Shown here one piece after another: positions 6,901-12,695 of a stretch of 18,998 nt of DNA (position 1 is its first letter; every line of letters begins with the position of its first letter). The stretch comes from Clostridia bacterium (GTDB taxonomy: Bacteria > Bacillota_A > Clostridia > Oscillospirales > CAG-272), in NCBI GenBank assembly GCA_017632155.1, contig JAGBRZ010000228.1, positions 1 through 18,998 on the forward strand, read 5' to 3'. The position numbers and the translations under genes are program-made. Below the pieces are notes generated by a model. That model was not told the origin of the DNA and searched no databases. It saw nothing but the letters and a program-made list of their open reading frames with translations.

Positions 6901-8949
6901 ACGGAGGATCTTGAATACAGAGAGTTATTTGCAATCGGTCAGTACACGATCACATTCGACTCTGCCGGCGGAAGCGCGGTTGATCCGATTACGCAGAGCT
7001 ATGGGACTGATGTTATTGTGCCCGCAGATCCTACCAAGGAGGGCTATAAGTTCGTAGGTTGGGATCAAGGAGTCCCGCTGACGATGCCCGCGCGGAACAT
7101 TACTCTTACCGCAAGGTGGGAAAAAGCGAAGTACAGTATCAGTTGGGATATGAATGCCGATGGTGTTATCGATGATTATGACATAATTACGGTAGTGGAG
7201 CACGGTGACATCCCCGCACTCCCCGAATCGGAAGTGCCTACTAAGAAGAGCACGGCTGAATTTTCTTATGCTTTCACCAATAGTTGGTTGCCCGCAATCA
7301 AGCCTGCTGACAGCGATGCGACGTATACGGCGCAGTATGATGCGATTCGCAGAAAATATACTGTTAAATTCCTGAATTATGATGGTACACCGCTTCAAAT
7401 TTCAGAGATTGAGTACGGCTCAACACCCGTATATAGCGGATCTACTCCTGAAAAATTCGACGATAAGCAGTATAATTACACTTTTGTGGGTTGGTCTCCG
7501 ACAGTTGAAACTGTTACTAAAGATGCGATATATACCGCAACTTTCACGGAATCCATCAAAAAATATACTGTTGTTTGGAAGAACTGGGACGGCAGTATAC
7601 TTGAAACGGATTATGCTGTTGAACATGGTGACTTGCCGAAATATAACGGAAAGACACCGACAAAGCCCGCAACAGAAGAGGTGAACTATACTTTTGAAGG
7701 TTGGGAGCCTCAAATCTCCGGAGTAGCGAGTGATGTGACTTATACTGCAACTTTCAAGGAAAAGGCAAAGACTTACAGTATAACCTGGCTCGCGGAAGAT
7801 GGATCTATCATTGACGTTACAGTAGTTGAATACGGAAAAATTCCTACTTATGCCGCGCCGATGAAGCCGTCAACAGCCGAATATTCATATACTTTTGCCG
7901 GTTGGACTCCCACGCCCGACCCTGCAACGGCAGATGCGACATATACCGCCACTTATACCGCAACAAAGAACAAGTATACTGTGGTTTGGAATGTAAACGG
8001 CGTTAAAGTCTCGGAAAGCTATGAATACGGCGCTCTTCCCGAATTCAAGGGTTCGACCGATAAGGCGTCCGACGGATGCACGGCGTATTCTTTTACCGGA
8101 TGGAATAAGAAAATATCAGAGGTTGTCGAAAACATCGAATATACCGCAACATATTCTACTGTGACGGTACATACCTCATCCGAATTCGTTTATGAGAGCA
8201 ATAATAAAGGCACTCACAGTAAAAAGCACAAGTGCTGCAATGCGGTTATTGAAACAGTTGCTTGCGCGGATGCTTTGAGTGACGGCAACCATAAGTGCGA
8301 CATCTGCGGTGCGGATAGTATTGGAACTCATATTGGCGGCAAGGCGACCTGCAAAACTCTCGCGAAGTGCGAGGAATGCGGAGCAACATACGGATCGTAT
8401 GACGCAAATAATCACGAGTCAAGTCAGATCAGTTATTCCGATATTACAAAAACAACGCACGATGAGATTTATGCTTGCTGTAATGCAATAAAAATCAATA
8501 ATGCACAGCATAATTATGTTGGAAAGAACTGCTTGTGCGGCGGAAAAAAGATAGTTACCGTGGTTATGATGAATGGTAACACCGTGTGGCAAACCATCGA
8601 ATCTGTGGGCGATACAGAGATTGGCTTCTCGGATATGCCTATTCCGACCCCAACACCCGGATACGTTTTCTCGGGTTGGTATACTGAAGATGGAGTTCGC
8701 GTTGATAGCGGAACAAAGCCAAGCGATGATATGATATTACACGCCGGATATTTACCCGGTGACGTTGACTGTGACGGAGCGATAACTACTGAAGATGTAA
8801 ATAAGTTAAATCAGTATATCGTTGGTGACTATGTAACGAAGGTTGAAGACGAAAAAGTATTTGATATTAACGCCGACGGCAATGTCACAGTTGCAGACTC
8901 AATACTTCTTTTGCTTCACGTAACCGGCAAACGTCAGATGACTCCCTAA
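3997..8949 (+). CDS. Giant secreted InlB-type repeat protein with C-terminal dockerin
   Basis: A 1650-residue secreted protein. I place the start at ATG 3997, preceded by AGGG at 3987-3990, because it gives a clean signal peptide (residues 1-31, ending SVFA|ADD); an upstream TTG frame at 3964 has no such signal. Residues 32-237 are an unrecognised N-terminal part. Residues about 238-1388 hold some 17 Flg_new/InlB-type beta repeats, each with FDtnGG...YG...P...GYtFvGWd...MPaeniti.A.W. Residues about 1389-1515 are cysteine-rich (KCDICGAD, KCEECGATYG). One more beta repeat follows, then a dockerin (about 1588-1650) with loops DVDCDGAITTED and DINADGNVTVAD. Likely roles are adhesion or spacing on the surface, docked to a cohesin. 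No catalytic domain is seen. Codon use is more AT-rich than the two upstream genes. Family membership is clear; function is inferred. Confidence 0.88.
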   Translation: MKEYQKRITALVLFIALIFSIVSTDTVSVFAADDWKVSGNTVYLYSSKLSGSDFISILQQIDGSAYKQFKYEYYLPYQKDTNWMGCGITVIPESDYSFDFGNSNKVTIYYASSYDWNSDEGTAVYIIKEYSDDTEPTDIRQPATVDQLARTDFGKFDTELEFNNAVKSEITASWSNSQGSGKVSSDNIDVTLFLSKESKNESGETVKYYSVTIAVSEGDNWLATDNATVFEGVFWTVNQYTLTFDTAGGTAISPIKQDINTEVTPPDDPIKEGYTFIGWDREIPATMPAENITITAKWEEAVKTVSFDPNGGVWSNGSSEVKIEKLNLDYNADSYVAPTKNGYDFGGWKKKDIADSGANESYEAIWILGKTVTFKDGDTVYEQNYAVGEAVTAPNLGEKVGYTFVGWDLIGVNGVGDGAKDQVISVMGSESIVYVAIWEADKHTVYFYNENDELIEAITEKYGAPFGISPTPTKTGYTFVGWDLKKDGKYDGIADAVSQTMGTENLEYKEIFKINQYTITFDANGGSEIAPITQNYGTTVTPPEYPKKVGCEFDGWDINIPQTMPAANLTITARWKANSYKVMFDTDGGSEIAPIVFKYGEYVSIPSVPSKTGYTFAGWDKEIPETMPAENIILKAIWTINSYTISFDTDGGSVIDSITQTYGTSVTAPNNPTKEYHTFVGWDKEIPATMPAENMTIKALWNANGYKITFDTAGGSQIDPITQAYGTEITKPSNPTKDGYVFIGWDREIPATMPAENITITAKWEEAVKTVSFDPNGGVWANGSSEVKIEKLNLDYNADSYVAPTQRGYDFGGWNKKDVAASGANESYEAIWILGKTVTFKDGDTVYEQNYAVGETVTVPNLGEKVGHTFIGWDLVGANGVGNGFKDQVIAAMGNESLVYVAIWESDKHTVYFYNENDELIEAITEKYGAPFGISITPAKTGHTFVGWDLKKDGKYDGIADAVSSTMGTEDLEYRELFAIGQYTITFDSAGGSAVDPITQSYGTDVIVPADPTKEGYKFVGWDQGVPLTMPARNITLTARWEKAKYSISWDMNADGVIDDYDIITVVEHGDIPALPESEVPTKKSTAEFSYAFTNSWLPAIKPADSDATYTAQYDAIRRKYTVKFLNYDGTPLQISEIEYGSTPVYSGSTPEKFDDKQYNYTFVGWSPTVETVTKDAIYTATFTESIKKYTVVWKNWDGSILETDYAVEHGDLPKYNGKTPTKPATEEVNYTFEGWEPQISGVASDVTYTATFKEKAKTYSITWLAEDGSIIDVTVVEYGKIPTYAAPMKPSTAEYSYTFAGWTPTPDPATADATYTATYTATKNKYTVVWNVNGVKVSESYEYGALPEFKGSTDKASDGCTAYSFTGWNKKISEVVENIEYTATYSTVTVHTSSEFVYESNNKGTHSKKHKCCNAVIETVACADALSDGNHKCDICGADSIGTHIGGKATCKTLAKCEECGATYGSYDANNHESSQISYSDITKTTHDEIYACCNAIKINNAQHNYVGKNCLCGGKKIVTVVMMNGNTVWQTIESVGDTEIGFSDMPIPTPTPGYVFSGWYTEDGVRVDSGTKPSDDMILHAGYLPGDVDCDGAITTEDVNKLNQYIVGDYVTKVEDEKVFDINADGNVTVADSILLLLHVTGKRQMTP
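4825..6928 (+). repeat. Near-identical 0.7-kb direct duplication inside the InlB-repeat gene
   Basis: Bases about 4825-5530 recur at about 6223-6928, offset 1398 bp (466 codons). Each copy covers the end of one beta repeat plus three atypical repeats (KTVSFDPNGGVW, KTVTFKDGDTVYEQ, HTVYFYNENDELIEAI). Long stretches are identical including synonymous positions; differences cluster in a few patches, such as the GVNGVGDGAKD and GANGVGNGFKD segments. The intervening repeats, about 5530-6222, are not duplicated. Confidence 0.85.
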
Positions 8950-8955
8950 TGAAAT

Positions 8956-8991
8956 AAAAGCATCCACACCGAAAGGTGTGGATGCTTTTTT
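8956..8991 (+). terminator. Intrinsic terminator of the large dockerin gene
   Basis: Perfect 15-bp stem aaaagcatccacacc / ggtgtggatgctttt with a GAAA tetraloop, 6 bp after the stop, ending in a run of T. Confidence 0.92.
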
Positions 8992-9117
8992 CACAAAAAA
9001 AGGAATTCATATAAAAACGAAGACGGTAAACAATATTAGCAGAGAACGCAAGTCGGCGGCGCGAAGAACGGTGAACGATCGGACTTATGCTCTGTGCGAT
9101 TGCGGGCTCAATTAATA

Positions 9118-9148
9118 TAGATCCGCATTCGCACGCATATCGGAGCTA
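9118..9148. other. Imperfect hairpin in the spore-gene leader
   Basis: TAGATCCG pairs with CGGAGCTA with one mismatch, around a 15-base loop. It sits in the 278-bp non-coding stretch 8950-9227, in which I find no other gene and no convincing sigma-G promoter. Its ends and first loop bases resemble the hairpin at 3935-3962. Function is unknown. Confidence 0.35.
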
Positions 9149-9227
9149 AATGCCACCGAAACCGTCTTTGCGAGCGATTGCACCCAAGAAAAGAAGTTAA
9201 TGCTATAAGCATAAGGAGAATTTCAAA

Positions 9228-9386
9228 ATGGCTAATAAGAATGCAAAGAAGGCACTTGAACAGTTTAAGAACGAGTCCGCTAACGAAGTAGGCGTAACCC
9301 TCAACCAGGGCTACAACGGCGACCTTACCGCACGTCAGGCTGGCTCTATCGGCGGCCAGATGGTTAAGAAGATGGTCGAGAAATAG
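9228..9386 (+). CDS. Alpha/beta-type small acid-soluble spore protein
   Basis: A 52-residue protein missed by length cut-offs. It matches the alpha/beta SASP family: N-terminal ALEQFKNESANEVGV, then YNGDLTARQAGSIGGQMVKK, which includes the protease-cleavage region (ESANEVGV) and the conserved DNA-binding C-terminal motif. These proteins coat and protect DNA in dormant spores and serve as amino-acid stores at germination. AAGGAGAA at 9213-9220 sets the start. The frame stops at TAG 9384-9386, but continues in frame for eight codons (EKDLQGKN) to TAA TAA at 9411-9416. Relatives usually extend a few residues beyond the VKKM(V/I)E block, so the TAG may be a nonsense change of a Tyr codon. It is followed by its own terminator. 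A clean sigma-G promoter was not found. Confidence 0.92.
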   Translation: MANKNAKKALEQFKNESANEVGVTLNQGYNGDLTARQAGSIGGQMVKKMVEK

Positions 9387-9429
9387 GAAAAGGACCTTCA
9401 GGGCAAGAACTAATAAGCTTTTGAATTAA

Positions 9430-9464
9430 ACCAAGCGGGCGCGCTAGCGCCCGCTTGGTATTTT
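9430..9464 (+). terminator. Terminator of the spore protein gene
   Basis: Perfect 13-bp stem accaagcgggcgc / gcgcccgcttggt (9430-9442 and 9447-9459) with a 4-base loop, followed by the T-rich attttgtt. It separates the spore gene from the promoter at 9475. Confidence 0.85.
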
Positions 9465-9474
9465 GTTAAAAGCC

Positions 9475-9503
9475 TTGAAATGGCGCGCAAAATATGGTAT
9501 AAT
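9475..9503 (+). promoter_or_regulatory. Sigma-A-type promoter of the phosphopantetheinyl transferase operon
   Basis: TTGAAA at 9475-9480, a 17-bp spacer and TATAAT at 9498-9503, with an extended -10 TGg just upstream. It lies 30 bp before the ATG at 9534 and after the previous terminator. Confidence 0.85.
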
Positions 9504-9533
9504 ATGATGAGAATTAATGCGCGGAGGGGAAGA

Positions 9534-10064
9534 ATGGTATATCTGTTCCTTATGAAAAAGTGCGATGACCTGACCACGGACGAGGCGGTTTTGATGCTTG
9601 CACGGGAATATTGCACCCTTGTGGGGATTCCCGAGGGTGATCTTACTATCGCACGCACCGAAAAGGGCAAGCCGTATTTTTTGAATAATAATTCCGTTCA
9701 TTTCTCGGTAAGTCACAGCGGTGGCATTTTTGCTTGCGCTTTTTCGGATGAGGTGATTGGTATTGATATCCAGGAATACAAGAACCGCCCCGACGAGGAT
9801 GAGCGTTGCCGAAAGATAGCGCGTCGCTTTTTTCACCCCGATGAGATGGATGCGCTCGATGCCGATACGGTTTCCGCGTTTTATAATATCTGGACGGCAA
9901 AGGAAGCCTACGTCAAGCTGACGGGGCAGGGAATAGACGGCGATTTTGCCGAGTTCTGCATTTTTGATCTTGATGAATACCTCTATCAAACCGAGATTGA
10001 CGGATGTTCCTTTTCGCTCTGCACTCCCGATGTTTGTGATGTTGAAATAATTGACAGGAGATAA
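9534..10064 (+). CDS. 4'-phosphopantetheinyl transferase, Sfp type
   Basis: A 176-residue cytoplasmic enzyme that moves the 4'-phosphopantetheine arm of CoA onto a serine of a carrier protein, such as acyl carrier protein. The family signature is clear: GKPYF (45-49), SVSHSGG (58-64), GIDI (76-79, Asp78 as a Mg ligand) and WTAKEAYVKLTG (120-131, with Glu124 and Lys128). I chose ATG 9534 over the longer frame from 9480 because GGAGGGGA sits at 9522-9529 and because the promoter -10 lies at 9498-9503, inside the longer frame. It is the first gene of a three-gene operon; the next ATG is 3 bp after its stop. No polyketide, peptide synthetase or carrier protein gene is visible here, so the carrier target is unknown. 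Confidence 0.92.
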   Translation: MVYLFLMKKCDDLTTDEAVLMLAREYCTLVGIPEGDLTIARTEKGKPYFLNNNSVHFSVSHSGGIFACAFSDEVIGIDIQEYKNRPDEDERCRKIARRFFHPDEMDALDADTVSAFYNIWTAKEAYVKLTGQGIDGDFAEFCIFDLDEYLYQTEIDGCSFSLCTPDVCDVEIIDRR

Positions 10065-10067
10065 ATT

Positions 10068-10811
10068 ATGATACTTTTTTACGTTCGCCACGGCGACCCG
10101 ATCTACAGTCCCGATCAGCTCACGCCCCTTGGCCACCGCCAGGCGGAGTCTGTAGCAAAGCGCCTTGCCCTTTTCGGTGTTGACGAGATCTATTCCTCAA
10201 CCTCGACACGCGCAATGCAGACAGCACAGCCCACCTGCGAGCTGCTCGGAAAGGAGCCCATTTTGCTTGATTGGATGCACGAAAGCAAAGCTTTCCGCGA
10301 AATGGCGCTTCCGATTGATGAAAAATCCAAGACCTGGTGTTGGGCGAATCCCATATATTCGCAGATCCTCGCCTCCCGCGAGGTCAGATCGATGGGGGAT
10401 AATTGGCACGAGCATCCCGCTCTTGCCGAGTTTAATCTTGGCGCCGCTTGCAAGCGTATCGGCGATCATCTTGACGAGTGGCTTGCCTCGCTTGGACTCG
10501 AGCACGACCGTGAGAAGGGAATGTATAAGGTTACCAAGGACGTCAAGGACAAGCGTGTTGCGCTTTTTGCCCACGAAGGCGCGGGAAAGATGTTTATGAG
10601 CGAGCTTCTTGACATTCCGTTCCCGTATTATTCCACTCATTTTGAGATGAAGCATACCGGCTTGACTGCGATACTTTTCGATGAGGGAAGAAATTGGACT
10701 TTTGATGGTTATGCGCGCGCACGTGTTATGACTCTGTCGAACGACTCTCACCTCTACCGCGACGGCTTGCCGATGGGACACGCAAGCACAGCACTCCGTG
10801 AGAGATACTGA
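10068..10811 (+). CDS. Histidine phosphatase superfamily protein
   Basis: A 247-residue member of the phosphoglycerate-mutase-like (branch 1) histidine phosphatases. The catalytic motif is RHG at 7-9 (FYVRHGDP), followed by the usual LTPLGHRQAESVA and IYSSTSTRAMQTA segments. The second histidine is in LFAHEGAGK near residue 169. It should form a phosphohistidine and remove phosphate from a small molecule or protein; the substrate cannot be told from sequence. AGGAGA at 10056-10061 serves the start. It follows the transferase by 3 bp and its TGA overlaps the next ATG (TGATG), so the three are co-translated. Confidence 0.9.
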   Translation: MILFYVRHGDPIYSPDQLTPLGHRQAESVAKRLALFGVDEIYSSTSTRAMQTAQPTCELLGKEPILLDWMHESKAFREMALPIDEKSKTWCWANPIYSQILASREVRSMGDNWHEHPALAEFNLGAACKRIGDHLDEWLASLGLEHDREKGMYKVTKDVKDKRVALFAHEGAGKMFMSELLDIPFPYYSTHFEMKHTGLTAILFDEGRNWTFDGYARARVMTLSNDSHLYRDGLPMGHASTALRERY

Positions 10812-11656
10812 TGATTAACAAGGCATATCTCGAAATCACCAACGTCTGCAACCTTTCCTGTTCATTTTGTCATAAAACGAAAAGGGAAAAAAGGTTTATG
10901 ACTGCGGAGGAATTTGATCTTTTGACCGACCGTTTGCGCGGCAAGGTTGAATATCTCTTCTTCCATCTTATGGGCGAGCCGACATTGCATCCGCTTTTGC
11001 CCGAATTTATCAAGCGGGCGAGCGAAAAGGGATTTTCGCCGATGCTGACCACCAATGGCTCGCTGCTTACAAAATGCGGCGATGAGCTGCTTGCCGCACC
11101 CTTTTATAAGATCAGCATCTCACTCCACGCGCCCGCCGCAAATCCCGCTTTTGCGGATGAGTCATATCTTGACAACTGTGCGGACTTTGCCCTGAAGGCA
11201 TCGGAGAAGGGAATATACACCGTTCTCCGCCTTTGGAACCTCGGTTCTGAGGATGAAAAGACAAACGCGGCGGTGCTTGCCCGTCTGCACGAAAAATTCC
11301 CCGAGGAATGGAAGCCGATGCGCGGCGGTGACAGTTACCGCTTGCACTCGCGCCTCTTCCTTGAATTCGGCGACCGATTCGATTGGCCCGACCTCTGCGC
11401 GCCCTCGATAGGCGAGGACGGCGATTGCTTCTGCCACGGTCTGCGCGATCAGTTCGGCGTGCTCGTTGACGGAAGCGTTGTGCCCTGCTGCCTCGATTCG
11501 GAGGGAGTAGTTACACTCGGCAATCTATTCGAGTGCGAGATCGACGATATCCTCGCCACCCGCCGCGCCCGCGCGATCTATGACGGCTTCACCCGCCGCC
11601 GCGCCACCGAGGAGCTATGCCGCAGATGCGGTTATGCAAGAAGATTTTCGAAGTAA
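10811..11656 (+). CDS. Radical SAM/SPASM-type protein
   Basis: A 281-residue iron-sulfur enzyme. The radical SAM cluster motif CxxxCxxC is at Cys13, Cys17 and Cys20 (VCNLSCSFCHK), followed by HLMGEPTLHP and TTNGSLL, typical of the SAM-binding barrel. The C-terminal part has the cysteines expected of a SPASM-like auxiliary cluster: DLCAP, DCFCHG, VVPCCLDSEG and LCRRCGYARRF. Related proteins modify peptides or act on unknown substrates; no precursor peptide gene is visible nearby. The start overlaps the previous stop by one base, so translation is probably coupled; no strong ribosome site is seen. Confidence 0.88.
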   Translation: MINKAYLEITNVCNLSCSFCHKTKREKRFMTAEEFDLLTDRLRGKVEYLFFHLMGEPTLHPLLPEFIKRASEKGFSPMLTTNGSLLTKCGDELLAAPFYKISISLHAPAANPAFADESYLDNCADFALKASEKGIYTVLRLWNLGSEDEKTNAAVLARLHEKFPEEWKPMRGGDSYRLHSRLFLEFGDRFDWPDLCAPSIGEDGDCFCHGLRDQFGVLVDGSVVPCCLDSEGVVTLGNLFECEIDDILATRRARAIYDGFTRRRATEELCRRCGYARRFSK

Positions 11657-11657
11657 C

Positions 11658-11802
11658 CAATTGTAAAACTGCGTTTTACAATTGAGAATCGCGCGCTTAT
11701 CGCCGCTCGCCAAAATCACGGATTTTGACGGCTCCCCTCGGCGCGCGGACTCGCCCGGCTCGTCTTGGCGGTGTTTTTTCGGCGGCAAAGCCACCAAAAA
11801 AA
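11658..11802. repeat. Palindrome-rich intergenic element
   Basis: Most of the 211-bp gap between the radical SAM gene and the isomerase gene holds stacked inverted repeats: a perfect 12-bp palindrome caattgtaaaac / gttttacaattg (11658-11669, 11673-11684), a 7-bp one caaaatc / gattttg (11711-11717, 11721-11727), and a T6...A6 hairpin around ggcggc / gccacc (11774-11801). Between them is very GC-rich sequence with gcgcgc twice. This looks like a mobile or REP-like intergenic repeat rather than a terminator. No gene is seen in it. Only one copy is in this window. Confidence 0.5.
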
Positions 11803-11867
11803 CGGATCATATTATATTTATTGATTTTTCAATAGATTTAGATTATCAAAGAAATAGGAGGAAAACC

Positions 11868-12677
11868 ATGTTACTTTCCGCAAATGCAAATATCAGAAAG
11901 ATCGAAAAGCTCAAGGAGCTTGGTTACGATGCTATTGACGTTGGTTTCACCCGCGTTATTTACAATGACGATCCCTATCCGCACGAGGATATTCTCGACT
12001 CGGATAATTGGGAGGAAAATCTCGATCCTTACATAGAAAAGGCTAAAGAGTGCGGCATAAAGATAGTATCGACTCATCTGCCTTACCGTTATGATTACAC
12101 CAACCCCGAAGCTGAAAAGTTTGACTATTTTCACGAAATGGCGGTTCGTTCGCTCAAGGCTTCCGAGTATCTCGGCGCAGAGTGGACGGTTATGCACGTC
12201 ACCACTGTTGAAGGTACTGTTGAATATGTCAAGCGTCTTTTCGCCGAGTCGGGTGTAAAGAACATCGGTATTGCCATTGAGAATATGGCAAAACGTCCCG
12301 TCGGCGAGCTCATCGAGGCGGTTGATATTCTTGCCGCTGAAGGATACAAGGTCGGAATCTGCCTTGACATCGGTCACGCTCATATAAACAAGTTCTTCGA
12401 CAACGACCTCCCCGAGGTCATCGCGGCAATGGGCAAGCGCATCAAGATGCTTCACGTTCACGATAACAACCGCGCGTCGGATATGCACAAAGCGCCCTTT
12501 ATGGGCACCGTTCCGTGGGCAAAGGTTATGACCGCGCTTAAAGTGGCGGGCTATGAGGGCGAGTTCAACTTCGAGCTCCAGCCCGAAAAGGTTCCGCACG
12601 CCGCTTCAATGGAACTTTACGAGCAGTATTCTGTCGAAATCGGAAAATACCTTATCGATCTTTTTGAAAAAGCATAA
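11868..12677 (+). CDS. TIM-barrel sugar isomerase/epimerase-like protein
   Basis: A 269-residue member of the AP-endonuclease-2-like xylose isomerase TIM-barrel family. Metal-site residues are in place: Glu138 (AIENM), Asp167 and His170 (LDIGHAH), His198 (LHVHDNN) and Glu236 (FNFEL), with THLPY earlier. Such enzymes isomerise or epimerise sugars or inositols; the exact substrate is not readable. A perfect AGGAGG at 11856-11861 selects the ATG at 11868; the frame is open upstream through the intergenic repeat, but that part has no coding character. The GH43 lipoprotein gene starts 18 bp after its stop, so the two are probably one operon for sugar use. Confidence 0.88.
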   Translation: MLLSANANIRKIEKLKELGYDAIDVGFTRVIYNDDPYPHEDILDSDNWEENLDPYIEKAKECGIKIVSTHLPYRYDYTNPEAEKFDYFHEMAVRSLKASEYLGAEWTVMHVTTVEGTVEYVKRLFAESGVKNIGIAIENMAKRPVGELIEAVDILAAEGYKVGICLDIGHAHINKFFDNDLPEVIAAMGKRIKMLHVHDNNRASDMHKAPFMGTVPWAKVMTALKVAGYEGEFNFELQPEKVPHAASMELYEQYSVEIGKYLIDLFEKA

Positions 12678-12695
12678 ATATTTTGGAGTGACGAT

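Noticed and set aside
8992..9227. Sigma-G promoter for the spore protein gene
   Set aside because: CATATAA at 9008-9014 is close to but does not match the -10 consensus, and no -35 partner is placed correctly.
11682..11867. N-terminal extension of the sugar isomerase frame
   Set aside because: The extension runs through the palindromic element, has no coding character, and a perfect AGGAGG precedes ATG 11868.
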